Source of the DNA: Bradyrhizobium sp. 141
Lineage (GTDB): Bacteria; Pseudomonadota; Alphaproteobacteria; Rhizobiales; Xanthobacteraceae
Assembly: GCF_023074055.1 (NCBI RefSeq)
Contig: NZ_JADPKR010000097.1
Span: 124,001 to 188,000, forward strand
Direction of reading: 5' to 3'
DNA length: 64,000 bases
Both the position numbers and the translations under genes were made by a program. The notes beneath the pieces were generated by a model. The model saw only the letters and a list, made by a program, of their open reading frames with translations. It had not been told where the DNA came from and ran no database searches. Shown here one piece after another: positions 33,151 to 42,441 of this stretch (its first letter is position 1; each line of letters starts with the position of its first letter).

Positions 33151-34068
33151 ATGCTGCTCGTCGTCGAACAGTTCTTGAACGGATTGCAGTTCGGCCTGCT
33201 GCTATTCCTGCTCGCCGCCGGCCTGACGCTGGTGTTCGGGATCATGGATCTCGTCAACCTCGCGCACGGCTCGCTCTACATGATGGGCGCCTATTTCGCC
33301 GCGACCTTCGCGGCGTGGACCGGCAGCTTCCTGCTCGGTGCGCTGCTGGCACTGGGCGCCACGCTGGTGCTCGGCATCGTGCTCGAGATGAGCGCGCTGC
33401 GGCATCTCTATGGCCGCGACCATCTCGACCACGTGCTCGCGACGTTCGGCCTGATCCTGTTCTTCAACGAAGCCGTCCGGCTGATCTGGGGCCCGGCGGG
33501 CCTGGCGCTGCCGCTGCCGGCCTGGCTCACCGTGCCGGTGCCGATCCTGCCCGGCATTCACTATCCCGCCTATCGGCTCGCCATCATCGCTGTGGCGCTG
33601 CTGGTCGCGCTGCTGCTCTATCTTGGTGTGATGCGCACCCGCATCGGCATGCTGATCCGGGCCGGCGCCTCCAACCGCGAGATGATCGGCGCGCTCGGCA
33701 TCAACATCAAGCTGCTCTACACGCTGGTGTTCGGTCTAGGCGCCGCGCTCGCCGGCCTTGCCGGGCTGATGCAGGCGCCGATCCTCACCGTGCAGATCGG
33801 CATGGGCGAGAACATCCTGATTCTCGCCTTCGTCATCATCGTGATCGGCGGCATCGGCTCGATCCGCGGCGCGTTCCTGGCCGCGATCTTCGTCGGCATG
33901 ATCGACACGCTCGGCCGCGCCTTCCTGCCCAATCTGCTGCGACAGGTGCTGAGCGGCGCCGCTGCCTCCACCGCCGCACCCGCGCTGTCATCCATGCTGA
34001 TCTATCTGCTGATGGCGATCGTGCTGGTGGTGCGGCCGGAGGGGCTGTTTCCGGCCAATCGTCGATGA
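33151..34068 (+). CDS. livH: Branched-chain-type ABC transporter permease LivH (second set)
   Basis: 305 residues, eight hydrophobic helices. LivH hallmarks: FGLLLFLLAAGLTLVFGIMDLVNLAHGSLYMMGAY near the N-terminus, MRTRIGMLIRAGASNREMIGALGI (~160-183) and GGIGSIRGAFLAAIFVGMIDTLG (~230-253). The ATG at 33151 follows AAAGAG. It begins a four-gene operon LivH-M-G-F without a binding-protein gene. The BoxR-type site upstream suggests induction with benzoate genes. Confidence 0.88.
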   Translation: MLLVVEQFLNGLQFGLLLFLLAAGLTLVFGIMDLVNLAHGSLYMMGAYFAATFAAWTGSFLLGALLALGATLVLGIVLEMSALRHLYGRDHLDHVLATFGLILFFNEAVRLIWGPAGLALPLPAWLTVPVPILPGIHYPAYRLAIIAVALLVALLLYLGVMRTRIGMLIRAGASNREMIGALGINIKLLYTLVFGLGAALAGLAGLMQAPILTVQIGMGENILILAFVIIVIGGIGSIRGAFLAAIFVGMIDTLGRAFLPNLLRQVLSGAAASTAAPALSSMLIYLLMAIVLVVRPEGLFPANRR

Positions 34069-35009
34069 AGGCTCTCACAGTGAGCAAGGCCGTCACGGCC
34101 CTGATGCTGGCGGGCCTCGTGCTGCTGCCGCTCTATTCGCAAATGTCGGGCAACATCTTCATCCTGACGCTGTTCACCCGCATCATCATCCTGGCCCTGG
34201 CGGCCGCGAGCCTCAACCTCATCATGGGGTTCGGCGGCATGATGAGCTTTGGCCACGCCGCCTATCTGGGCATCGGCGGCTACGCGGTCGGCATGCTCGC
34301 GCAGGAAGGCGTCGGAAGCGGCTTCATCCAGTTCCCGGTCGCGCTCGCCGCTTCCGCGCTCTATGCGCTGGTGATCGGCGCGCTCAGCTTACGCACCCGC
34401 GGCGTCTATTTCATCATGATCACGCTGGCCTTCGCCCAGATGGCCTATTACGTCGCCTCGGGCCTGGCGCGCTACGGCGGCGACGACGGCCTCACCGTCT
34501 ACAAGCGCAGCGACTTCTCCGGGCTGATCGATCTCTCCAACCGCACGCAGTTCTATTATCTCTGCCTCGCCTGCTTGTTCGGCGTCATCTTCCTGATCTG
34601 GCGCATCGTCAATTCGCGCTTCGGCCTCGTCGTGCAGGGCCTGCGCTCCAACGAGCAGCGCATGCAGGCGATCGGCTTCCCCGCCAAGCGCTACCAGCTG
34701 GTCTGCTTCGTCATCTCTGGCACCATGTGCGGGCTTGCCGGCGCGCTGCTCGCCAACAACACCGATTTCGTCAGCCCGGCCGTGATGTACTGGACGCGTT
34801 CCGGCGACCTCATGGTGATGGTGATCCTGGGCGGCATGGGCACGCTGTTCGGCCCGATCATGGGCGCGGTGGTGTTCCTGCTGCTGGAAGAGTTCTTGTC
34901 GCAGATCACCGAATATTGGGCGCTGATCATGGGCCCGCTGCTGCTGCTGATCGTGCTGTTCGGCCGTGGCGGCATCATGGGCATGCTCGGGAGGGCTGGC
35001 CGTGGCTGA
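34065..35009 (+). CDS. livM: Branched-chain-type ABC transporter permease LivM (second set)
   Basis: 314 residues with LivM features: LNLIMGFGGMMSFGHAAYLGIGGYA (~45-70), RSNEQRMQAIGFPAKRYQL (~185-205) and GGMGTLFGPIMGA (~255-268). The ATG at 34065 overlaps the livH stop (ATGA), which fixes the start. Channel partner of the preceding LivH. Confidence 0.88.
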   Translation: MKALTVSKAVTALMLAGLVLLPLYSQMSGNIFILTLFTRIIILALAAASLNLIMGFGGMMSFGHAAYLGIGGYAVGMLAQEGVGSGFIQFPVALAASALYALVIGALSLRTRGVYFIMITLAFAQMAYYVASGLARYGGDDGLTVYKRSDFSGLIDLSNRTQFYYLCLACLFGVIFLIWRIVNSRFGLVVQGLRSNEQRMQAIGFPAKRYQLVCFVISGTMCGLAGALLANNTDFVSPAVMYWTRSGDLMVMVILGGMGTLFGPIMGAVVFLLLEEFLSQITEYWALIMGPLLLLIVLFGRGGIMGMLGRAGRG

Positions 35010-35769
35010 ACCCCTGCTCCGCGTCGAAAAGCTGGTGCGCCGCTTTGGCGGCATCGTCGCGACCGACAACGTCTCGCTCGACGTCGCGGCCGGCGAGCTG
35101 CATGCCATCATCGGCCCGAACGGTGCCGGCAAGACCACGCTGATCAGCCAGCTCACCGGGCATCTCGAGCCGCATTCCGGCAGCGTCTCGCTGGCCGGGC
35201 GCGACATCACTTATCTGCCGGCCTATCGCCGCTGTGCGCTGGGGCTTGCGCGTTCGTTCCAGATCACCTCGCTGCTGCTCGATTTCACCGCCGCCGACAA
35301 CGTCGCGCTGGCAGCCCAAGCCCATGCCGGCACCTCGTTCCGCTTCTTCGCCGATGCGCGCAAGGAGCGATCCTTGCGTGATGCCGCGCATGCCGCGCTC
35401 GATCGCGTCGGGCTGGCTCATCGCGCCGATGTTCTGGTGTCGAAGCTCAGCCATGGCGAGCGGCGCCAGATCGAGCTTGCGGTCGCGCTCGCGAGCAAGC
35501 CGAAATTGCTGCTGCTCGACGAGCCCATGGCCGGTCTCGGTGTCACCGAATCCCAGGGTATGGTGAAACTGCTCCAGGAACTGCGTAAGGAAGTCTCGAT
35601 CGTGCTGGTCGAGCACGACATGCCGGCGGTGTTCGCGCTTGCCGACCGCATCTCGGTGCTGGTCTATGGCCGCGTCATCGCCTCCGGCGATCCGGCCGCG
35701 ATCCGGGCCAACGAAGACGTCAAGCGCGCCTATCTCGGCGATCAGCACGTGGTGACGCATCATGGCTGA
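35002..35769 (+). CDS. livG: Branched-chain-type ABC transporter ATPase LivG (second set)
   Basis: 255 residues: Walker A GPNGAGKTT (~36-44), signature LSHGERRQIELAVAL, Walker B KLLLLDEPMAGLG and the closing VLVEHDMPAVFALADRISVLVYG. The GTG at 35002 is chosen because GGGAGGGC lies 5 bp upstream and the product begins AEPLLRVEKLVRRFGG like relatives; it overlaps livM by 8 bp. Confidence 0.87.
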   Translation: MAEPLLRVEKLVRRFGGIVATDNVSLDVAAGELHAIIGPNGAGKTTLISQLTGHLEPHSGSVSLAGRDITYLPAYRRCALGLARSFQITSLLLDFTAADNVALAAQAHAGTSFRFFADARKERSLRDAAHAALDRVGLAHRADVLVSKLSHGERRQIELAVALASKPKLLLLDEPMAGLGVTESQGMVKLLQELRKEVSIVLVEHDMPAVFALADRISVLVYGRVIASGDPAAIRANEDVKRAYLGDQHVVTHHG

Positions 35770-36475
35770 GACGCTGCTCGACGTCGACGGCATCGAGACC
35801 TGCTACGGCCTGTCCCAGGTGCTGTTCGGCCTGTCGCTGTCGATCAAGCCGGGCGAGATGGTCTCGCTGATGGGCCGCAACGGCATGGGCAAGACCACGA
35901 CCATCCGCTCCATCATGGGCCTGACGCCGGCGCGCGCCGGCAGCATTCGTTTCGCGGGTGCCGAGGTCAGGCAACTTCCCTCGTACAGGATCGCAAAGCT
36001 CGGCGTCGGCCTGGTGCCTGAGGGACGTCAGATCTTCCCGAACCTCACCGTCCGCGAAAATCTGGTCGCGGCCGCGGCCGATCGTTTCGGCAGCCCCAAC
36101 CCCTGGACGTTGGCCGCGATCTACGTGCTGTTCCCGCGGCTCGCCGAGCGCGCCGCCAACATGGGCAACCAGCTCTCCGGCGGCGAGCAGCAGATGCTTG
36201 CGATCGGCCGCGCGCTGATGACCAACCCGAAGCTGCTCATTTTGGATGAAGCGACCGAGGGCCTCGCGCCGCTGATCCGCGAAGAGATCTGGAACTGCCT
36301 GTCGCTGCTCAAGAGCCGGGGGCAGTCGATCCTGGTCGTCGACAAGAACGTCGATCACCTCGCCCGCATCTGCGATCGTCACACCATCATCGAGCGCGGC
36401 AGGACGGTGTGGAGCGGCACATCGCACCAGCTGATGGCCGAGCCGGATCTCCAGCACAAATATCTGGGCATCTGA
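35762..36475 (+). CDS. livF: Branched-chain-type ABC transporter ATPase LivF (second set)
   Basis: 237 residues with Walker A GRNGMGKTT (~37-45), signature LSGGEQQMLAIGRAL, Walker B KLLILDEATEGLAPLI and LVVDKNVDHLARICDR. In the last motif, where LivF usually reads VEQ(N), this protein has VDKN, a mild oddity also found in some aromatic-acid transporters. It overlaps livG by 8 bp and ends the operon. The lack of a binding protein means it must use one encoded elsewhere. Confidence 0.87.
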   Translation: MAETLLDVDGIETCYGLSQVLFGLSLSIKPGEMVSLMGRNGMGKTTTIRSIMGLTPARAGSIRFAGAEVRQLPSYRIAKLGVGLVPEGRQIFPNLTVRENLVAAAADRFGSPNPWTLAAIYVLFPRLAERAANMGNQLSGGEQQMLAIGRALMTNPKLLILDEATEGLAPLIREEIWNCLSLLKSRGQSILVVDKNVDHLARICDRHTIIERGRTVWSGTSHQLMAEPDLQHKYLGI

Positions 36476-36609
36476 CGCGTTCGTCGCCATTCGCCGCAAC
36501 GCAAAGCCTCTTCGAGCAAATCCAGTTTCGAAATCCTCCAAACTGCGCGCTCTGCTCTTGAGTGCGCTGCCGACAGCCGTCAAAGAAGCCGCTGCGCAAG
36601 CGGAATTCG

Positions 36610-37494
36610 ATGCGGGACTTTTACGATCAAATTGTCGGACGACCTCAAGACGACATCGGTTCCGCACAGCCCGACGCTTCAACAGCGGGCCAATGGCTGG
36701 ATTTTCCGGGCTGCGTGTTTGTCAGGGGCGAGTTTCGGGCCGACGCCGACGGCCCCGCGATCGCAGCTTCGGGCCTGTTCATCTCCGTGGCATTCGATGA
36801 CAGTGCTGGCCGCGGCCTTCTGACGCGCGCGGCCAGCGGTGAAAGGCAGATGACGGCAATTGCCGTGCGCCAAGACAGCGCTGTGGGACGCGCGGCACGC
36901 TCTGGCGATCGTCCTGCCGTCGGCCTTGCTGTTCCCCGGGCCTCCATCGATGAGCTTGGACTTGGCGACGAGTTTGAGGCGCTGTTTAGGAGCGACGGGG
37001 CAGGCACGGCCGTCGTCTCTTTGACGGCATCTCCACGCATCGAGGCCGTCGCGGCAGAAATGTTCTCGCCGCCGGTCGCGGGAAACGCAGGCCAATTATT
37101 GCTGTCGGCGCACGCCGCCGAGATCATCGTCCACGCCTTGTTCAGTGAGCGCGGCCGGATTGCGGTCGACCCGGCCGCCGACCTCCAGAGGATGCGGTTG
37201 CAATCGGTCAAGGACCGGATGGATGCCGATCTCGCCTACCCCTGGAGCATCGACGAACTGGCGCGGAGCGCAGGATTGAGCCGCAGGTCCTTCAACCAGA
37301 AATTCCAGATGGCGTATGGCGAAAGCGCAATCGACTATTTGAGAGCGCAGCGGCTCGATGCCGCACGTGCGCTTTTGATCCATCAGCGCTTGTCCGTCAC
37401 CGAAGCGGCCTATCGGGTCGGCTATGCCCATCCGGCCAATTTCGCAACGGCGTTCCGCAGGCGTTTCGGCCATTCGCCGAAGAGCTGTCAGTAA
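36610..37494 (+). CDS. AraC-family transcriptional regulator (PchR/FhuR-like)
   Basis: 294 residues. The C-terminal ~100 residues hold the two AraC helix-turn-helix motifs (DLAYPWSIDELARSAGLSRRSFNQKFQMAYGESAIDYLRAQRL and LSVTEAAYRVGYAHPANFATAFRRRFGHSPKS). The N-terminal half is a ligand domain without strong matches. It stands 110 bp before a TonB-dependent siderophore receptor gene in the same orientation, the usual place of a siderophore-responsive activator such as PchR. The ATG at 36610 is chosen over a GTG at 36562; neither has a strong ribosome site. Confidence 0.8.
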   Translation: MRDFYDQIVGRPQDDIGSAQPDASTAGQWLDFPGCVFVRGEFRADADGPAIAASGLFISVAFDDSAGRGLLTRAASGERQMTAIAVRQDSAVGRAARSGDRPAVGLAVPRASIDELGLGDEFEALFRSDGAGTAVVSLTASPRIEAVAAEMFSPPVAGNAGQLLLSAHAAEIIVHALFSERGRIAVDPAADLQRMRLQSVKDRMDADLAYPWSIDELARSAGLSRRSFNQKFQMAYGESAIDYLRAQRLDAARALLIHQRLSVTEAAYRVGYAHPANFATAFRRRFGHSPKSCQ

Positions 37495-37604
37495 ACTCGA
37501 AAGCCTCCACGCGCGATCAAAGGTGATTTGCGCGCGCGCAAAGGCGGCGAGCGCCTCGATCTGATTACTCCCGGGTTGTCTGAATACGGAACTCGGGGAA
37601 GACG

Positions 37605-39908
37605 ATGAGGCGCAACGACGGGCAGATGCCCGGCTGGGAACGAATGAAGGGCGGCCTGCGCATGGCTGGCTTGGGAGTAGCCGGCTTGGGGACGGTGCTG
37701 CACGCGACGCCGTCGCTCGCACAGGTCTCCGGGACCAGTTCGGCATCGACGGCGGGGACATTGCCGCCCGTCACGGTCGAGGCACCGAGCCAGGCGCGTC
37801 CGCGCACCCAATCTGCCCAGCGCGCCTCGCAATCGCAGCGTGGCCGCGCCACGCCGCCGCGCAATGCCGCAGCCGGCCCAGCCAGAAACCCGGATACGCG
37901 CGAGGCAGGCGGCGGCCGTACCAATGCGTCGAGCGAGAACAGCTATGTTGCAAGCAGCAGCTCAGCGGGCACGAAGACGAGCACGCCTCTGCTCGAGACG
38001 CCGCAATCGATTTCGGTGGTGACGCGCAAGGAGCTCAACGATCGCGCCGTCCAGACGCTGACGGAGGCGGTCGGCTATCAACCGGGCGTCCGCATCGATG
38101 CCTCCGGTTACGATCCGCGCTTCGACGCCATTTCGATCCGCGGCTTCGACATCACCTACAACGGCGTCTATCTCGATGGCTTACGCCTCGTCGGCGCCGG
38201 TCTCGGCGTATTCAAGACCGAGCCCTATGGCGTCGACAGCATCACCGTGGTCCGCGGCCCGAGCTCGGCGCTTTACGGCCTCGGCTCGCCCGGCGGACTG
38301 GTTGACCTCCAGAGCAAGCTGCCGACCAGCCAGCCATTCCATGAGGTGCAGACGCTGTTTGGCGACCGCGATCGTGTGCAGGGCAATTTCGATCTGTCCG
38401 GGCCGGTCGATCCCAGCGGTCAATTTTCGTATCGGCTGACCGGCGTGGTGCGCGACGCCGACGTGTTTGTGCCCGGCGGCAAGGACAATCGCGTCTACGT
38501 CGCTCCGGCTGTCACCTGGAAACCGGATCAGTCGACGACCCTTACGATTCTCGGCGCCTATCAGAAATCGAAGACGCCCGGGTCGATGTTCACCTACTCT
38601 TCGGGGACCGGCACGACCACGGACATCTTCACCGGCAGCCCGTCCTACAATTCGCTCGATCAGGAACAGGGCCGCGTCGGCTATTTGTTCGAGCATGCGT
38701 TCAACAACGCCGTGACCGTTCGCCAGAAGTTCCGCTACGTCGACGTCGATGCGGTCACCCGCTATGTCGGCTTTCTCGGTGCTCCCGTAGGCGATGTCGT
38801 CTCGCGCTATACCGGCTACGTCCACGACACGCTGCAATCGGCCATCATCGACAACCAGGTCGAGGCCAAGCTGGCAACCGGGCCCGTACAGCACACGCTC
38901 CTGGTCGGCACCGACTACACTTCGTCGAAGTTCAACGACAAGCAGGGATTTGGCTTCGGCGTCTCCGATCTCAATCTGGCCGCGCCGGCCTACGTGCCGG
39001 AATCGATTCCCGATCCCGCGATCTCGTCCTCGACGCGGCAGCGGCAGACCCAGTCCGGAGTTTACATCCAGGACCAGGCCAAGCTCGACCACTGGATCCT
39101 GACGCTGAGCGGCCGCAGCGACTGGGTCCGCACCACCGGTGAGGATCTGTTCGCGTTGACCCGGCAGCAGCAGTCCGAACAGGCCTATAGCGGTCGAGCC
39201 GGGCTGACCTACGTGTTCGATTCCGGAATTGCGCCCTACGTCGCCTATTCGACGTCGTTCTTTCCCAATCTCGGCGTCGATCCCTCGGGCGCGTTCTTCA
39301 AGCCGACCACCGGCAAGCAGACCGAGGTAGGCGTCAAGTATCAGCCGCTGGGGACGAGGAGTTTCATCACGGCCGCGGTGTTCGACCTGACCCAGGATGG
39401 CGGCCTGGTGACGACGGGAACGGGCGTGACGGTCCAGCGCGGCGAGATCCAAAGCCGCGGCTTCGAATTGCAGGGGCTCGCGAGCCTCGGCGGCGGTTTC
39501 GACATCACCTCGTCGTACACCTATCTCGACATGGTCACCAAGCAGGCCGGCGACAGCTCGCTGGTCGGCAAGTTTCCGTCGGGCAATCCGCCCCACACTG
39601 CGACGCTGTGGGCGAACTATACCCTGCCGCTGGCAGGCCCGTTTGCGGGACTGAGCGTCGGTGGTGGCGCGCGTTATATGTCATGGAGCTATGGCGACGA
39701 CCTCAACACATTCAAGAACAGCTCGGTGACCTTGGTCGATGCGGCGCTGAAATATGATTTCGGCCAGGCTGCGAAGGAGCTGAAGGGGCTTCAGTTTCAG
39801 CTCAACGCCAAGAACCTGTTCAATCTGCACTACACGACGTGCCAGGTCGGATATTGCTACCGCGGCGCACCACTGACCGTCATCGCAACACTCGGCTATC
39901 GCTGGTGA
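37605..39908 (+). CDS. TonB-dependent siderophore receptor (FhuA/FegA-like)
   Basis: 767-residue outer-membrane receptor. Signal region to about residue 40, a TonB box (LPPVTVEA, ~47-54), a low-complexity Arg/Ala/Ser linker (~55-115), then the plug (TPQSISVVTRKELNDRAVQTLTEAVGYQPGV ... IRGFDI...VVRGPSSALYG) at ~130-270, and a 22-strand barrel ending in an aromatic residue (ATLGYRW). The architecture and PQSISVV motif are those of ferric hydroxamate receptors. GGGGAAG precedes the ATG. Probably induced by the adjacent AraC regulator with its own siderophore. No Fur box was identified with confidence. The long Ala/Arg-rich linker between TonB box and plug is unusual. Confidence 0.87.
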   Translation: MRRNDGQMPGWERMKGGLRMAGLGVAGLGTVLHATPSLAQVSGTSSASTAGTLPPVTVEAPSQARPRTQSAQRASQSQRGRATPPRNAAAGPARNPDTREAGGGRTNASSENSYVASSSSAGTKTSTPLLETPQSISVVTRKELNDRAVQTLTEAVGYQPGVRIDASGYDPRFDAISIRGFDITYNGVYLDGLRLVGAGLGVFKTEPYGVDSITVVRGPSSALYGLGSPGGLVDLQSKLPTSQPFHEVQTLFGDRDRVQGNFDLSGPVDPSGQFSYRLTGVVRDADVFVPGGKDNRVYVAPAVTWKPDQSTTLTILGAYQKSKTPGSMFTYSSGTGTTTDIFTGSPSYNSLDQEQGRVGYLFEHAFNNAVTVRQKFRYVDVDAVTRYVGFLGAPVGDVVSRYTGYVHDTLQSAIIDNQVEAKLATGPVQHTLLVGTDYTSSKFNDKQGFGFGVSDLNLAAPAYVPESIPDPAISSSTRQRQTQSGVYIQDQAKLDHWILTLSGRSDWVRTTGEDLFALTRQQQSEQAYSGRAGLTYVFDSGIAPYVAYSTSFFPNLGVDPSGAFFKPTTGKQTEVGVKYQPLGTRSFITAAVFDLTQDGGLVTTGTGVTVQRGEIQSRGFELQGLASLGGGFDITSSYTYLDMVTKQAGDSSLVGKFPSGNPPHTATLWANYTLPLAGPFAGLSVGGGARYMSWSYGDDLNTFKNSSVTLVDAALKYDFGQAAKELKGLQFQLNAKNLFNLHYTTCQVGYCYRGAPLTVIATLGYRW

Positions 39909-40384
39909 ATGGCGCTTACGAGCTTGTCAGCAACGTCATGCTGCCGATCAGGATCAGTTTGCGCATGGAGACCCCGTTATCCGGTCAATTCGCCTGACCT
40001 AAATCGCGCCCGCTTGGCCGCTAACGCGCCAGCCGATGGGTGCCGATTTCGATCAAGGTCGTCCGGCAGGACAGGCGATAGATCAGGCTGAACAATTGAT
40101 CCCACATGACCGAACTCCACTGTTGATCATGGAGCGATAGTCTAGACCCCATCTCTTTCCGGCGGTTTTCGCGACGCTGGGAAAATGGCTTCGTCAGGCC
40201 GGCCAACGTTTCGTCGGAACGGGAGACGCGAAGTCGTCTCACGGACGTGTGAGATATTGGTTGCTGCGGCACCCGGACCGTCTCGCGCAAGCCGAACGAT
40301 GCTCGTTGCGGTCAGCCTGTATCAGAGGTAGTAAGGGCAGGGGTCTTCGCGGAAGATCATTTGGGGAATGTCGCCCGCGCCAGC
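39909..40384. other. 476-bp intergenic region after the TonB receptor gene
   Basis: It contains two minus-strand mini-frames: a signal-peptide-like MRKLILIGSMTLLTSS with a stop (39916-39966), probably the stub of a lost exported protein, and a 28-residue frame at 40021-40107. An inverted repeat TCTCAC-N6-GTGAGA lies at 40237-40254. No other gene is seen. Confidence 0.4.
40021..40107 (-). CDS. Possible 28-residue small protein
   Basis: Frame MWDQLFSLIYRLSCRTTLIEIGTHRLAR with GGAG 7 bp upstream of its ATG at 40107. The amphipathic, Leu/Ile/Arg-rich sequence and the good ribosome site suggest it may be translated. No family is recognised, and a chance frame cannot be excluded. Confidence 0.3.
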   Translation of the reverse strand: MWDQLFSLIYRLSCRTTLIEIGTHRLAR

Positions 40385-40981
40385 ATGACATCGCAACCTG
40401 ACGGGAATTCTCATCGTCGGCGCTGGAGAGCGATCCTGTTGCTGTTCGTTGTCCTCCCCTTTGTGCCGGAACTGGCGATCCTGCTCACCTCTCTCTTCGC
40501 GGCCATCTCAGGATGCCAGCCCGGCACTGATACCGGCTGTCCCATCGGATCTTCTGCCGCGGAAATCATCCGTCATGCGCTGGAGGCGAGCTTGCTGGTC
40601 GGCTCTCGCTTTGGCGACGGACTCGCGGCACTGTGGCTGGCCGCGTGCTGCTGGCTGATCACGCTGGGATGGCCCCGGCTATGGATCCGACTGCTGCTGG
40701 CGTTCGCGGTCAGTCTCATCTGCGCATTCGTCCCCTATTTCGGCCCGATGCTTTCGATCGGCCATCTCGTCAACCCCAAATGCTCGCCAAACGAGGGAGG
40801 CGTGGGCGATTGCATCGTCTACGGCGGCGACGTCGGCAGTGTGGCCCACAAGGTGGTCAGCTTGGGCTGGAGAATCATCGAGGGCGCTCCGATCGCGATC
40901 GGAATATTCGTTGTCTATGCGATCGTTGCGGGGATCATCGAGCTGCGCTCGAGGAGGCAGGCTCTCCGTCCTCTGGGCTGA
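40385..40981 (+). CDS. Integral membrane protein of unknown function
   Basis: 198 residues with about four hydrophobic helices (~12-36, ~65-90, ~93-115, ~165-185) and a periplasmic/cytoplasmic loop with paired Cys (CQPGTDTGC and CSPNEGGVGDC), which might form disulphides. The ATG at 40385 lacks a clear ribosome site; an in-frame TTG at 40361 behind GGAAG would add 8 residues. No family is recognised. It stands alone between the TonB receptor and the lipase gene. Confidence 0.6.
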   Translation: MTSQPDGNSHRRRWRAILLLFVVLPFVPELAILLTSLFAAISGCQPGTDTGCPIGSSAAEIIRHALEASLLVGSRFGDGLAALWLAACCWLITLGWPRLWIRLLLAFAVSLICAFVPYFGPMLSIGHLVNPKCSPNEGGVGDCIVYGGDVGSVAHKVVSLGWRIIEGAPIAIGIFVVYAIVAGIIELRSRRQALRPLG

Positions 40982-41089
40982 TTCCCGTTCCGGGGGGCTC
41001 GCCGCCGACCCGACTCTCGATATTGTCAAGAAGCGGCAATTATGGTCTCATGCAGCCATAGATTGTTTTTCATATTTGGAGATGTTGCC

Positions 41090-42424
41090 ATGCGGTTTCG
41101 TTTTGCAGCATTCCGGATCATTCTCGCCAGCGCGGCGGCCGTTGTCTGGCTTTCAGCCGTTCAGCCTGCCGCGGCTCAGTCCAACAATGATCCCGATATC
41201 CTGGCGGCCTATGTCTACAGATATGCCGACTATTACCTGCCTTATGCCATCCAGTCGTCCACGGCATATAAGCCGGTCGGCACGCTGAATACGATGCGCG
41301 ATGCCGGCCTCGGCGAGGAAGTCGATTTCGCGGTGCAGAGTACGATCCCGGCCTCGCAGGACGACCTCAGAGGTCACGCGCGGAGGATCTTCAAGCCCTG
41401 GCGCTATCAGTTCGGCAGCGACGCATATCTCGATTGCCTCGATTGGGCGGATGAGGCCTGCAAGGCGGCTTACGCCAAGCGCGGCTGGAACTTCGGCAGC
41501 GGCCCGACATACCAGGTGTGGGCGCGGACACGCGCCGCGGCGCGTGGAGCCTGCAGCGAAGTGAGCATTGCGTTTCGCGGCACCGTAGGGTTTTCCGGAG
41601 GCGATTGGTACTCGAACTTCAGCCGGTTCGGTTCGCCCTACGACGACTATTATCAGCAGCTGCAACGCAACGTCGATACGATCATGAGGCAGATCCAGAA
41701 CCTGGACTGCTACAAGCGGGCCGCCCGGAAGCCGCAGATCGTTTCGACGGGACATTCCCTCGGCGCCGGCTTGGCGCAATTCGTCGCGCTTGCGACCAAG
41801 TCGGGTGGTCCGCGGATCGCCAAGGTGGTTGCGTTCGATCCGTCTCCGGTGACCGGTGCGCACCTCGTCAACAAGACTCTTCTGGCCGAAAACGTCCAGC
41901 GCCTCGTCATTGATCGCGTGTATGAGAGCGGGGAGGTGCTGTCATATGCCCGCGCGGCCGTTCAGGAATATCCTCAGGCGAAGTCGCGCTGCAATCCGCA
42001 GGTGCGAACCGTCGAGGTCAAGGCTGCACGAGGCTCGATCATTGGGCTGCATGGCGTTGAACTACTTGCGACCAACCTTGCGGATATCACATACAATGAG
42101 GGCAATCCATTGGGTTACCGCGCTCCGGCCACGCTGGTCGGCAATTGCGATGTCATCTATCGGCCGGATTCCGACGAGCAGCTGATCGCGCGCAACGGAA
42201 GCCAGCGGTTCGCCGCGCTTCGGCGCGTTTACGCGCGAAGTGCCGGCCGGCGCGTCGTTTCGAGCCCTGCCAGTTCGGCGCTACGCTCGGGCGTGACACG
42301 GGTCGGCTCGCCCACCTCGAGCAACGGGCCGGATCCCCGCATGGCGACCGGCCCGGCCTCGAACGCGTTTGCTCTAGTGACCGGAGGCGGATTCGGCTTC
42401 ACGCCGCTACCGCGTGCGGAATGA
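41090..42424 (+). CDS. Secreted class 3 (fungal-type) lipase-like protein
   Basis: 444 residues. Signal peptide MRFRFAAFRIILASAAAVVWLSAVQPAAAQ cut near residue 30. The alpha/beta-hydrolase core has a beta-strand VSIAFRGTVGFSGGDW (oxyanion region of class 3 lipases, ~155-170) and the nucleophile elbow STGHSLGAGLAQFVAL (~218-233, Ser in GHSLG). A later HGVELLATN may hold the catalytic His, and Asp lies in VVAFDPSP. The last ~75 residues are Ser/Arg/Pro-rich and resemble no domain. GGAG lies 9 bp before the ATG. Likely a periplasmic or secreted esterase; substrate unknown. Confidence 0.75.
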   Translation: MRFRFAAFRIILASAAAVVWLSAVQPAAAQSNNDPDILAAYVYRYADYYLPYAIQSSTAYKPVGTLNTMRDAGLGEEVDFAVQSTIPASQDDLRGHARRIFKPWRYQFGSDAYLDCLDWADEACKAAYAKRGWNFGSGPTYQVWARTRAAARGACSEVSIAFRGTVGFSGGDWYSNFSRFGSPYDDYYQQLQRNVDTIMRQIQNLDCYKRAARKPQIVSTGHSLGAGLAQFVALATKSGGPRIAKVVAFDPSPVTGAHLVNKTLLAENVQRLVIDRVYESGEVLSYARAAVQEYPQAKSRCNPQVRTVEVKAARGSIIGLHGVELLATNLADITYNEGNPLGYRAPATLVGNCDVIYRPDSDEQLIARNGSQRFAALRRVYARSAGRRVVSSPASSALRSGVTRVGSPTSSNGPDPRMATGPASNAFALVTGGGFGFTPLPRAE

Positions 42425-42441
42425 TCGGGGCTGGTTACCGC

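Noticed and set aside
38181..39596. 471-codon minus-strand frame opposite the TonB receptor
   Set aside because: Shadow of a clear outer-membrane receptor; composition typical of antisense frames.
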